DNA of 64,000 nucleotides from NCBI GenBank assembly GCA_018716385.1, contig DVJZ01000032.1, positions 17,517-81,516 on the forward strand. Direction: 5' to 3'. The stretch comes from Candidatus Enterenecus merdae (GTDB taxonomy: Bacteria; Bacillota; Clostridia; Oscillospirales; Oscillospiraceae). The number at the start of each line of letters is the position of its first letter. The first letter of the stretch is position 1. The notes under the pieces are model-generated. The model was given only the letters and a program-made list of their open reading frames with translations, was not told the origin of the DNA and ran no database searches. Position numbers and translations under genes: made by a program. Positions 16,334 to 25,777 of the stretch are shown here, piece by piece.

Positions 16334-16833
16334 CCCGGCGGGACGCGGCGGCCCGGGTGGCCGCATACGGCGTGGCCCTGGCGGTGATCACGATTCTCAA
16401 CTACGACGTGCTGGGGCCGTTGCCCATCCCTTTGCCTCTGCTGCCCCTGTGCGGCGCGGTGGCGGCGGGCACCCTGGAGGGGGCGCGGTTCGGGGCGGGC
16501 TTTGGCCTGGCCGCGGGGCTGGTGCTGTCTGCGGAGGGACACGTCAGCCTGGTGTGCGTGCCGGTGGTCTCTGCCCTGGGCTGGGGCGCCGGTCTGCTGA
16601 CCCAGCGCGTGCTGCGCCGGGACCTGGTGGGGCACCTGCTGTGTTCCCTGGCGGCCCTGCTGGTGTGGGAGGGGTGGCAGGTGGGCAGCCGCCTGGCTTC
16701 CGGCGTGGCCGGGGCGGGGGCGTTGCTGCGAGTGGCTGGGCCGGAACTGCTGTGCTCCCTGGTGTTCACCGTCCCAGTCTACTGGATCGGCCGGTTCTGC
16801 TGCCGCAACTACGGGAGGGTCTATCATGAATAA
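16330..16833 (+). CDS. mreD: MreD-like rod-shape membrane protein
   Basis: 167 residues, about five membrane segments, little soluble sequence and a short basic C-terminus. Size, topology and position directly before a PBP2 gene fit MreD, which helps PBP2/RodA complexes in the elongasome. Sequence conservation in this family is low and mreB and mreC are not adjacent, so the name is partly contextual. It overlaps miaB by four bases and mrdA by eight. Confidence 0.7.
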   Translation: MTRRDAAARVAAYGVALAVITILNYDVLGPLPIPLPLLPLCGAVAAGTLEGARFGAGFGLAAGLVLSAEGHVSLVCVPVVSALGWGAGLLTQRVLRRDLVGHLLCSLAALLVWEGWQVGSRLASGVAGAGALLRVAGPELLCSLVFTVPVYWIGRFCCRNYGRVYHE

Positions 16834-18931
16834 GCGCTATGATCTCCACCGGGACAAAGAGCCTCGCACCGAGGAGGAGAGCCGGAAGCTGCAGGTGCGC
16901 ACCGGGGTGCTGGTGGGCATCTTCGGGGTGATCCTGCTGGCCTTCCTGGTGGTGCTGTACCAGACCCAGATTGTCCACGGGCAGGACTACCTGGCCAGCG
17001 CCAATTACAGCCTGCAGGAGCTGGACACGGTGGACGGCGTGCGGGGGGAGATCCTGGACCGGTACGGCCGGGTGCTGGTGAGCAACAGCGTCAGCTATCA
17101 GGTCACCCTGGACACCACCTTGATGGGGGAGCAGCGCAACGCCATTTTGACCCAGCTGCTGGAGCTGTGCCGGGAGCAGGGGGTGGTGTGGAACGACTCG
17201 CTGCCTGTGAGCGACGGCCCTCCCTGGAGCTATACTCGGTCGGAGGGGGTGTTTTCCTACACCACCCAGGACGAGCAGGGCAATGAGACCGTCCGGATCA
17301 CCAACCTGGGCCGCCTGGCCCAGGGCCGGGGCTGGATCGACGAGGCGGAGACGACGCAGGTGAGCGCGCAGGCGCTGCTGGAGGCCATGGCGGACACCTT
17401 TGGCCTGGAGCCGGGCGAGGATGGGTCGTTCAACCGGGAGGACCGGCAGCTCATGGGGGTGCTCTACGAGATCTACCTGCGGACCTATGAAGTGGTCAGC
17501 ACCGAATATATCTTTGCCGAGGGGGTGGACATCACCTTCATCTCCGCGGCCAAAGAACAGGCTCTGACGGGGGTGCAGATTGAGACGGAGACCGCCCGGG
17601 CTTACCACACCGACAGCGCGGCCCATGTGCTGGGTTGGACCGGGTCCATCACCGGCGCCATGTGGCCCACCTATCAGGAGCTGGGATACGCGATGAATGC
17701 CACCGTGGGCCGGGATGGGGTGGAGGCCGCCTTTGAGGAGTACCTTCACGGGACCAGTGGCCGGCGGAGGGTGGAGACGGACGAGAACGGCAAGATCGTC
17801 ACTCAGGAGTGGCTGGAGGAACCGGACCCCGGGGACAACGTGGTGCTCACCCTTGACGCCGGTTTGCAGGCGGTGACGGAGGAGTATCTGGCGGAGTTCA
17901 TCGAGGGACTGGAAAACCCGGCGGGGGGTGCGGCGGTGGTGATGGACATGACCGGCGGGGTGCTGGCCATGGCCTCTTACCCCACCTATGACTTGGGAAA
18001 TTTCAACTACTCCGAACTGGAGGCGGATACGCAGGGCCGCCCGCTGTTCAACCGGGCTACCAATGGCATCTATGCCCCCGGCTCCACCTTTAAGATGGTA
18101 ACGGCGGTGGCGGGGCTGGCCAGCGGGGTGATCACGTCCACGTCCACGGTAAGGTGCACAGGAATCTATAGCTATTACGGGACAAATCAGGCATGCTGGA
18201 TCTATCCCGGGAATCATGGCATAGAGAATGTGACTCAGGCCATCACCGACTCGTGCAATATCTTTTTCTATGACACCAGCGCCAACCTGGGCATCGCCAC
18301 CCTCCAGGATTATGCCCGGCAGTTCGGTTTGGGGGAGTACACCGGCATTGAGATCTCGGAGTCCCCGGGAAGGATGGCGGGGCCGGAGGTGGCGGAAGCG
18401 TTGGGGCAGACCTGGTACGGAGGCGAGGTCCTCTCTGCCGCCATCGGACAGAGCCTCAGCCAGTTCACACCCCTCCAGCTGTGTAACTATATCGCCACCC
18501 TGGTCAACGGCGGCAACCACTACCAGGCCCATCTGCTCAAGCAGGTCAAGTCCAGCGATTACAGCCAGGTGGTGTACGAGTATGAACCGGAACTGCTCAA
18601 TACCATCGACATTGACCAGAGCGCCCTGGACGCGGTGCTGGGAGGGATGTATGACCTGTCCCAGACGGCGTCCATGGCCCGGTACTTCGCCGGCCTGCCC
18701 GTGAGCGTGGGGTGTAAGACGGGCACCGCCGAGGTGGCCGGGCGGGAGGCCACCGCCACCTTCGTCTGCTTCGCCCCCTATGAGGATCCCCAGGTGGCCA
18801 TCGCCCTGGTAGCCGAGCAGGGCGCCTCCGGCGGCAGCCTGGCCGAGGTGGCCGCGGGTATCCTGGCTCAGTATTTCTCCACAGAGAGTTCCCAGTCCGC
18901 CCCAGTGCGGGAGAATACCCTGATCCGATGA
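16826..18931 (+). CDS. mrdA: Penicillin-binding protein 2 (class B transpeptidase)
   Basis: A 701-residue elongation-specific D,D-transpeptidase. It has a short cytoplasmic N-terminus, one membrane anchor (residues 27-46), a pedestal domain starting at GVRGEILDRYGRVL, and a penicillin-binding domain with Ser420 in STFK, the SCN motif in DSCNIFFYD and KTGTAE near the C-terminus. It cross-links lateral-wall peptidoglycan with RodA. It overlaps the mreD-like gene and ends just before a strong terminator. Confidence 0.95.
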   Translation: MNKRYDLHRDKEPRTEEESRKLQVRTGVLVGIFGVILLAFLVVLYQTQIVHGQDYLASANYSLQELDTVDGVRGEILDRYGRVLVSNSVSYQVTLDTTLMGEQRNAILTQLLELCREQGVVWNDSLPVSDGPPWSYTRSEGVFSYTTQDEQGNETVRITNLGRLAQGRGWIDEAETTQVSAQALLEAMADTFGLEPGEDGSFNREDRQLMGVLYEIYLRTYEVVSTEYIFAEGVDITFISAAKEQALTGVQIETETARAYHTDSAAHVLGWTGSITGAMWPTYQELGYAMNATVGRDGVEAAFEEYLHGTSGRRRVETDENGKIVTQEWLEEPDPGDNVVLTLDAGLQAVTEEYLAEFIEGLENPAGGAAVVMDMTGGVLAMASYPTYDLGNFNYSELEADTQGRPLFNRATNGIYAPGSTFKMVTAVAGLASGVITSTSTVRCTGIYSYYGTNQACWIYPGNHGIENVTQAITDSCNIFFYDTSANLGIATLQDYARQFGLGEYTGIEISESPGRMAGPEVAEALGQTWYGGEVLSAAIGQSLSQFTPLQLCNYIATLVNGGNHYQAHLLKQVKSSDYSQVVYEYEPELLNTIDIDQSALDAVLGGMYDLSQTASMARYFAGLPVSVGCKTGTAEVAGREATATFVCFAPYEDPQVAIALVAEQGASGGSLAEVAAGILAQYFSTESSQSAPVRENTLIR

Positions 18932-18942
18932 GAAGCGGAAAA

Positions 18943-18975
18943 CCACACCCCCTGGCCTAAGGTCAGGGGGTGTGG
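18943..18975 (+). terminator. Terminator of the miaB-mrdA operon
   Basis: A 14-bp stem (CCACACCCCCTGGCC / GGTCAGGGGGTGTGG) followed by CTTTCC, 12 bases past the mrdA stop. The following 250 bases, up to the facing terminator at 19224, contain no gene that I can see. Confidence 0.85.
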
Positions 18976-19223
18976 CTTTCCATCTCGCCATCTGGGGCTG
19001 AGCACAAATAATTGAGTTTGATGAATTTGCCGGGGGGAAACTTGCACCAAATTTCAAACAAGATGGGATCCAGAAATTACCGAACCCTGATTTTGCAAAG
19101 TTTCCACAGCTTCCACGAAGTTTTCCACAGCCGACGGACAGACAACTTGCGATGAATCTTGCAAGAAAGAGTTTACATAAGCAATGTCAAGCATTTTTCT
19201 TCCGTGGATTGGCACAAAGTTTA

Positions 19224-19251
19224 AGCCCCGGGCGGCAAAGGGCCCGGGGCT
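19224..19251 (-). terminator. Terminator of the amino acid ABC operon
   Basis: AGCCCCGGGC / GCCCGGGGCT stem seven bases beyond the ATPase stop on the minus strand, followed by TAAACTTTG. The T-run is weak. Confidence 0.75.
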
Positions 19252-19257
19252 GCTGGG

Positions 19258-19980
19258 TCACAGCACCTTGGAGAGAAACTCGATGGTGCGCGGCTGCTTG
19301 GGGTGGGCAAAGAAGGCATGGGGTTCATCCTGCTCCAGGATGCGCCCGCCGTCCATGAACAGCACCCGGGTGCCCACCTCCCGGGCAAAGCCCATCTCGT
19401 GGGTGACCACCACCATGGTCATGCCCTCCTGGGCCAGCTCCCGCATCACCTCCAGCACCTCGCCCACCATCTCAGGATCCAGGGCGGAGGTGGGCTCGTC
19501 AAAGAGCATCACCTTGGGACGCATGGCCATGGCCCGCACGATGGCGATGCGCTGCTTCTGCCCGCCGGACAGCTGGGCGGGATAGGCGTTGGCCTTGTCC
19601 AGCAGGCCCACCCGGCGCAGCAGCTTCTCCGCCTCGGCCTGGGCCTCGTTCCGGTCCATCAGACCGGTGCGGACGGGGGCCAAGGTGATGTTGCGCAGCA
19701 CGGTCATGTTGGGGAACAGGTTGAAGTGCTGGAACACCATGCCCATCTTCCGGCGCACCTGGTCGATGTTGACCTTCGGGTCGGTGAGAACCGTCCCGTC
19801 AAAGGTGATGGAGCCGGAAGAGGGGGTCTCCAGCAGGTTCAGGCAGCGCAGAAAGGTGGACTTGCCCGAGCCGGAGGGGCCGATGATCACCACCTTCTCC
19901 CCGGGGGAGATGTGCTCGGACAGGTCGTCCAGCACCAGGTGGTCGCCAAAGGATTTGGACAGGTGCTTAACGTCGATCAC
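19258..19980 (-). CDS. Polar amino acid ABC importer, ATP-binding protein
   Basis: A 240-residue GlnQ/HisP-type ATPase. Walker A is [10 protein letters not shown]-loop [10 protein letters not shown], signature LSGGQKQR, Walker [15 protein letters not shown] and switch VVVTHE. A GTG start at 19980 fits best: AAAGGAGG lies upstream and the protein then begins (M)[11 protein letters not shown]. The start lies inside the end of the permease gene (14-base overlap), so translation is coupled. It is the last gene of the order binding protein - permease - ATPase. Confidence 0.94.
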   Translation of the reverse strand: MIDVKHLSKSFGDHLVLDDLSEHISPGEKVVIIGPSGSGKSTFLRCLNLLETPSSGSITFDGTVLTDPKVNIDQVRRKMGMVFQHFNLFPNMTVLRNITLAPVRTGLMDRNEAQAEAEKLLRRVGLLDKANAYPAQLSGGQKQRIAIVRAMAMRPKVMLFDEPTSALDPEMVGEVLEVMRELAQEGMTMVVVTHEMGFAREVGTRVLFMDGGRILEQDEPHAFFAHPKQPRTIEFLSKVL

Positions 19981-20755
19981 TTTGCCGCAGCCTCCTTTCC
20001 AGCTTGCCCTGCAACCAGGTGAAGATGAGCACCAGCACCAGGTAGATGCAGGCCGAGCCCACCAGGGGGAACATGGCCTCAAAGGTGCGGTTGACGATGT
20101 TCTCCGCAAAGTAGACCAGCTCCTGTCCTCCAATGATGGAGATCAGGGAGGTGTCCTTGAGCAGGATGATGAACTCGTTGCCCAGGGAGGGGAGGATGGC
20201 CTTGAAGGCCTGGGGGATGACGATGAAGCGCATGGTGTCCAGGTAGCCCAGGCCCAGGGAGCGCCCCGCCTCCGACTGGCCCACGTCCAGGCTCATCAGC
20301 CCGCCCCGGATGATCTCGGCCACATAGGCCCCTGAGTTGATGCCCAGGGTGAGGGCGCCCACCATGGTGTAGTTGCGGCTGCTGGAGAAGATGACCATGC
20401 CCATGATCATGATCTGCACCATCATGGGGGTGCCCCGGATGACGGTGACGTAGATCTTACACAGCAGGTTGATCACCCCCAGCAGGGGGTTGCGGCGGCC
20501 GGGGCGCTGCTGATCGTGGGCGGTGCGCACCATGGCCACCACGATACCAAGGGCCACGCCGATGGCCAGGGCCATGGCGGTGACCAGCAGGGTGACGCCC
20601 ACCCCCCGTAAGTACTGCTGCCAGCGGTCCCCCTCCAGAAAGGCCTGATAGAAGCGGACAAAGAACTCCTGCCACCAGGTGACGGAGTCGGCCACGCCGG
20701 GATCCCGGGAGAGCATCATCTCCCGCCACAGTTCAAAGTAATCGGACAGACCCAT
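19967..20755 (-). CDS. Polar amino acid ABC importer, permease
   Basis: A 262-residue HisM/GlnP-type permease with about five membrane segments and the EAA-type loop [22 protein letters not shown] that docks on the ATPase. [10 protein letters not shown] and [13 protein letters not shown] are further family marks. It forms the transport channel with the ATPase encoded downstream. One permease gene implies a homodimer. Confidence 0.93.
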   Translation of the reverse strand: MGLSDYFELWREMMLSRDPGVADSVTWWQEFFVRFYQAFLEGDRWQQYLRGVGVTLLVTAMALAIGVALGIVVAMVRTAHDQQRPGRRNPLLGVINLLCKIYVTVIRGTPMMVQIMIMGMVIFSSSRNYTMVGALTLGINSGAYVAEIIRGGLMSLDVGQSEAGRSLGLGYLDTMRFIVIPQAFKAILPSLGNEFIILLKDTSLISIIGGQELVYFAENIVNRTFEAMFPLVGSACIYLVLVLIFTWLQGKLERRLRQSDRR

Positions 20756-20789
20756 GGGCTGATCCTTCCCCCTCTCTCATGAAGATGCC

Positions 20790-20819
20790 AAAGAGGAGCG
20801 GCCCAAGCCGCTCCTCTTT
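20790..20819 (-). terminator. Intra-operon hairpin between binding protein and permease genes
   Basis: A perfect 13-bp stem (arms 20790-20802 and 20807-20819) with a four-base loop and only three T residues after it on the minus strand. This kind of partial terminator or RNA-stabilising hairpin commonly keeps binding-protein mRNA more abundant than transporter mRNA. Confidence 0.7.
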
Positions 20820-20840
20820 GAGGTCATCCGGAACGCGGGC

Positions 20841-21725
20841 TTACTCCGCGGTGATGTACTTGTCCATGATGGACTGGACCGTGCCGTCCTCAATCAGCTC
20901 GTTCAGGGCGGTGTTGACCGCGTTGAGCAGGGCGGTGTTGCCCTCGTCCACGGCGGCGCAGTAGTCCTCGGTGACGTAGCTGCCCTCCAGGATCTCCAGG
21001 CCGGGGTTGGCGGCCACATACTCCCGGGCGGGGCCGTCGTCAATGACCACGCAGTCCACCTGGCCGTTGAGCAGGGCCTGCACCGCCAGCGAACCGTTGT
21101 CCAGGGACGTCACATGGTCGGTGCCGTGGGCGTCCTGGCAGTAGGTCTCGCCGGTGGTGCCCCGCTGCACGCCGATCTGGATGTCCTCCAGCACCGCGCC
21201 GTCGGCCCCCACCAGCTGCAGGTCCTCATTGGTGCCCTGGATGGTGGTGTCCCCCTCCCGGACGATAATGACCTGTACGCCGGTGGCGTAGCTGTCGGTG
21301 AAGTCCATCACCAGGTCCCGGTCCTCCCGGTAGGTCAGCCCGGCCAGCATCACATCGGCCCGGTTTTCCTGCACCGCCAACAGGGCGGCGTCAAAGTCGA
21401 TGTTGTCGATGACCAGCTCCAGGCCCAGCTTGTCGGCGATGGCCTGGGCGATCTCCGGGTCGATGCCGATGACGTTGTTGTTGTCGTCGGTCATCTCATA
21501 GGGCGGGAAGGAGGCGTTGGTCACCATGATGAGCTTGCCTTCCTCCAGGGTGGTGAACTGGCCGTAGTCGCCGGTGCTGCCGCTGCCGGTGGGCTCGGGA
21601 TCCAGAGAGGCGGAGCCGGTGGGGTCAGGGGACGGGCTGTTCTGGCTGTCCCCGCCGCAGGCGGCCAGGGCAAAGGTCATCGCCAGGGCCAGCAGCAGGG
21701 CAAGCAGGTTCTTTCTTGTTTTCAT
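20841..21725 (-). CDS. Amino acid ABC importer, solute-binding lipoprotein
   Basis: A 294-residue family 3 solute-binding protein. It has a lipoprotein signal peptide with the lipobox LAAC (Cys23), then a Ser/Pro/Gly-rich linker, then the two-lobed domain with NASFPPYEMTDDNNNVIGID and MLAGLTYREDR. The ligand is probably a polar amino acid; the exact one is not readable. It is the first gene of the operon, with a good promoter upstream. Confidence 0.93.
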   Translation of the reverse strand: MKTRKNLLALLLALAMTFALAACGGDSQNSPSPDPTGSASLDPEPTGSGSTGDYGQFTTLEEGKLIMVTNASFPPYEMTDDNNNVIGIDPEIAQAIADKLGLELVIDNIDFDAALLAVQENRADVMLAGLTYREDRDLVMDFTDSYATGVQVIIVREGDTTIQGTNEDLQLVGADGAVLEDIQIGVQRGTTGETYCQDAHGTDHVTSLDNGSLAVQALLNGQVDCVVIDDGPAREYVAANPGLEILEGSYVTEDYCAAVDEGNTALLNAVNTALNELIEDGTVQSIMDKYITAE

Positions 21726-21782
21726 TTCCTCACATCTCCTATCCTGAGATCAGAATCAACCCCAGATTTTTGGGGCAGCTCC

Positions 21783-21811
21783 ATGATACCCCAAAAATGA
21801 ATAAAATGCAA
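21783..21811 (-). promoter_or_regulatory. Promoter of the amino acid ABC operon
   Basis: On the minus strand: TTGCAT (21806-21811), 17 bases, TATCAT (21783-21788), 58 bases before the ATG. Confidence 0.75.
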
Positions 21812-21883
21812 GAGAAAATTGAAAATTCCGCCTTTTAAAGAGGGACGGGCTGCATATTATGAATGTATATTCAAAAAGGGAGG

Positions 21884-22714
21884 CTAGTCAAAGGCCAGGC
21901 CCAGGTATCCCCAGGGGGGCTGGGGCCACCGGTCGGGGCGGCCATACAGCCAGCGGATGGCTCCGAAGGGCTGTCCCACCTGGGGCTGGGGGGCCAGGCG
22001 CACCTGGGCGGGGCCGCCGCACAGGGCGGCGGCGGCGCCGGCACCCTGTGCCTCATCCCGGGGGTCGCACAGCAGCTCTTTGACCACAGGGGCGGAGGGC
22101 CAGCACTCCACCGCGGCACAGCCCGGGCCGTGGGCCAGCTCCAGCTGGTACAGGCCGCTGCCCGGGTAGGGGCAGAGGATCCGCTGCAGCTCCAGCTGCC
22201 CAGGGCTCTGGGTGACGTGGACCATGTTGGCCAGCAAAGTCTCCCGCAGGGCGGCATAGGCCTGAGGGGAGATAGGGGTGGCCGGTGCGGGGGCGGGGCG
22301 GGCGATCAGGCGGCGGTGGTAGAGGGCGGGGAGGAAGCCGTAGCGGGCGAAGAAGGAGAACAGGGAGGTCTGGGCGGGGACGGTGAGGATGCAGTCGGCC
22401 AGGCGGTCCTTCAGGGCCTGGCAGGCGTAGTCGAGCAGCTGGCCGGCATATCCCCGCCCCCGGGCCTCCGGCCGGGTGGCCAAGGCGTAGACATAACCGC
22501 CCTTGACGCTGCGCCCGTCGGGGAAGGTCAGGGTGACCTCGGGCAGGGCCAGCATGGACTGGATCTGCCCGTCCTCCAGAAGGACCAGGGGGCCGTCCAG
22601 GCCGGTGAGGGCGTAAAAATCCCGTTGGAAGGCGGCGTCGTCCTCAAATACCCGGGTCCAGAGCTGCTGGGCCTGGGTCAGATCTTCCAGCCGGGCAGGG
22701 TGTATTTCCACCAT
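21884..22714 (-). CDS. GNAT-family acetyltransferase (276 aa)
   Basis: The N-terminal half (residues 1-150) is a GNAT domain with the acyl-CoA loop ATRPEARGRGYAGQLLDYA. The C-terminal part resembles the sterol-carrier-like tail of Eis-type acetyltransferases but is too divergent to call. The ATG at 22714 follows GGGAGG. It lies four bases after the DUF2156 gene and is surely co-transcribed with it. The substrate is unknown. Confidence 0.85.
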   Translation of the reverse strand: MVEIHPARLEDLTQAQQLWTRVFEDDAAFQRDFYALTGLDGPLVLLEDGQIQSMLALPEVTLTFPDGRSVKGGYVYALATRPEARGRGYAGQLLDYACQALKDRLADCILTVPAQTSLFSFFARYGFLPALYHRRLIARPAPAPATPISPQAYAALRETLLANMVHVTQSPGQLELQRILCPYPGSGLYQLELAHGPGCAAVECWPSAPVVKELLCDPRDEAQGAGAAAALCGGPAQVRLAPQPQVGQPFGAIRWLYGRPDRWPQPPWGYLGLAFD

Positions 22715-22718
22715 TGCC

Positions 22719-23630
22719 TCACACCTCCCGGGCGGTGTGCTTTTCCAGCAACAGGTCGGGGTAGTAGGAGAGCTTGGCCTTGCGCAGCCCCTCCAGGCCC
22801 AGGTCATCCTCCCGGTTGAGCCAGCGGACCTGGGGATGGCGGTCGCGCACCATGCGGGCCATCTCCCGGTTGATGACAGCGTAGGCGCCTTGGATGGCAC
22901 CGTCGGCCTTCTCAAAGTGCACGTCGAAGCATTCTGGGGTGGTCAGGCTGCCCAGGGAGAAGGCCAGGGGTTTGCCGCCGGCCCGGATCAGCCCGCCCTC
23001 CAGGGCCAGGGGCTGCATCTGGTAGAGGGCCTCGATGACAGCTACGGTTTCCTCGGACAGGGACTCCTCCCCGGCCTCGGGCTCGTCCAGCCGCCGGCGG
23101 GCGGACCAGGCCCGTTCCAGCTCCAGGCACTCGGGGACGTTGTCCGGGGTGATGGGCTCAAAGCTCCAGTCAGGGAACTGCTCGTCAAAGCGGTGGATGT
23201 GGTTGCGCTTGGCGTGCAGCTTCTTGCCGCCCAGGTCGGCCAGGCGGTTGACGTCGTAGAGATAGTCCCAGCCGTCCCGGTCGCTCTGCCAGGAGAAGCG
23301 GCCGGGGAAGTCCTCCTCCAGCCGCTGGCGCTGCTGGGGGGTGAGGCAGACCAGGGTGAGGGGAACCCCGTGGGCGGCGGCGTCCTCCCCCAGGGCGGCC
23401 AGGGCGGGGGCCAGGGGGCCGGTTCCGGCGGGGTAGAGGTAGCTGGTGCCCAATTTGCCCTGGATCTGCACCAGCAGCCGGTCCCCCAGCCGGGCGATCT
23501 TCTGGGGATAGGCCCGGCTCCACAGGTAGATGTTGTCGAAGTTATACTCGCAGCCCAGGCAGCCCTCGGCAGCCAGCAGGGGCACGGCCCACTGCCGGTC
23601 TGAGAGCTCCGGGGATCGGAAGGTGTGCAT
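22719..23630 (-). CDS. DUF2156 / LPG-synthase C-terminal-like acyltransferase
   Basis: A 303-residue protein with two GNAT-like halves, matching DUF2156 proteins related to the catalytic domain of lysyl-phosphatidylglycerol synthase (MprF) but lacking its membrane part. Family marks include the N-terminal tyrosine-rich stretch YNFDNIYLW, KKLHAKRNHIHRF and the end WLNREDDLGLEGLRKAKLSY. The inner ATG at 23630 is correctly spaced from AAAGGA. Paired with a GNAT gene downstream; probably an aminoacyl or acyl transfer activity. Confidence 0.85.
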   Translation of the reverse strand: MHTFRSPELSDRQWAVPLLAAEGCLGCEYNFDNIYLWSRAYPQKIARLGDRLLVQIQGKLGTSYLYPAGTGPLAPALAALGEDAAAHGVPLTLVCLTPQQRQRLEEDFPGRFSWQSDRDGWDYLYDVNRLADLGGKKLHAKRNHIHRFDEQFPDWSFEPITPDNVPECLELERAWSARRRLDEPEAGEESLSEETVAVIEALYQMQPLALEGGLIRAGGKPLAFSLGSLTTPECFDVHFEKADGAIQGAYAVINREMARMVRDRHPQVRWLNREDDLGLEGLRKAKLSYYPDLLLEKHTAREV

Positions 23631-23706
23631 ATCGTCCATCCTTTTCTGTCATCGGCAGGGCGTGCCCGCAGCCGATTTTTTACCGGTTGTATTCACAATA
23701 TCCCTT

Positions 23707-23735
23707 ATCATAGCACAAGCATAGGAAAAGCGCAA
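23707..23735 (-). promoter_or_regulatory. Promoter of the DUF2156-GNAT pair
   Basis: On the minus strand: TTGCGC (23730-23735), 17 bases, TATGAT (23707-23712). Confidence 0.65.
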
Positions 23736-23744
23736 CCGGGGAAA

Positions 23745-23776
23745 AAGGTGGCCGCTGCCTGGGCAGCGGCCACCTT
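23745..23776 (-). terminator. Terminator of rny
   Basis: A 15-bp stem (AAGGTGGCCGCTGCC / GGCAGCGGCCACCTT) with a two-base apex; the minus strand continues TTTTCCCC. It begins a few bases after the rny stop. Confidence 0.9.
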
Positions 23777-23780
23777 GGGG

Positions 23781-25334
<1,554 letters not shown>

Positions 25335-25567
25335 GGCGGGTTCCACACCTCCTAATACAAGTAGATTTTTTGCCGTATCGCATAAAGAAGACGCGATGCG
25401 CCGCCTGGGCACACCGCGATAATCGAAAAACCACCCGCTCTGGGCCTGGTATTTGAGTGTAATAGGGTTGCGCAGCGATGGAAGGGCTGTATGAAAAACG
25501 TGCCGGTGACGCCGCGGCCGCTCAAACAGGCAAAGATCGCCCGGTTTTTCAAAATTATCTGCCTTCT

Positions 25568-25596
25568 ATTGTAAAGGGATGACGGTTTTCTGTCAA
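25568..25596 (-). promoter_or_regulatory. Promoter of rny
   Basis: On the minus strand: consensus TTGACA (25591-25596), 17 bases, TACAAT (25568-25573). The start codon is 234 bases downstream; no other gene is visible in that leader. Confidence 0.85.
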
Positions 25597-25621
25597 GCGA
25601 AAATATGAGGGGAAGGGAAAG

Positions 25622-25646
25622 GCCGGCCGCCCTAAGGGCGGCCGGC
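25622..25646 (-). terminator. Terminator of the BceAB-peptide operon
   Basis: A perfect 11-bp stem GCCGGCCGCCC / GGGCGGCCGGC with a three-base loop, followed on the minus strand by CTTTCCCTTCC. It lies 17 bases past the small-peptide stop. Confidence 0.75.
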
Positions 25647-25662
25647 GGGGGCAGGGGGGCGG

Positions 25663-25746
25663 TCACCGCCCGCGCAGGGTCCTCAGGCCGGCCAGGCCGG
25701 CCAGCAAGGCCCCCGCCAAGGCGGAGATCAGCAGGGCGCGCCGCAT
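25663..25746 (-). CDS. 27-residue hydrophobic small protein downstream of the BceB-like gene
   Basis: The frame reads MRRALLISALAGALLAGLAG and ends in a basic tail, RTLRGR. It forms one membrane helix with positive charges at both ends. GGAGGG sits seven bases before the ATG, the gene starts 31 bases after the permease stop, and a terminator follows 17 bases after it, so it has the signals of a real last gene in the operon. It could be a small regulator of the exporter, a membrane-active peptide, or chance; no family is recognised. Confidence 0.5.
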   Translation of the reverse strand: MRRALLISALAGALLAGLAGLRTLRGR

Positions 25747-25777
25747 CCGAATCCCTCCTTTCTATCTCGATTCGGGA

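Noticed and set aside
16766..19057. 763-codon open frame antisense to mrdA
   Set aside because: High-GC third-position bias leaves antisense frames open. It has no motif, no ribosome site, and mrdA on the other strand is unmistakable. The same applies to 30574-32670 (antisense lepA), 43960-45738 (antisense secY/adk) and 54412-56331 (antisense exporter).
19101..19130. Two TTTCCACA-type sites resembling DnaA boxes between mrdA and the ABC operon
   Set aside because: Only two imperfect boxes, no AT-rich unwinding region and no dnaA/dnaN nearby, so there is no support for a replication origin.
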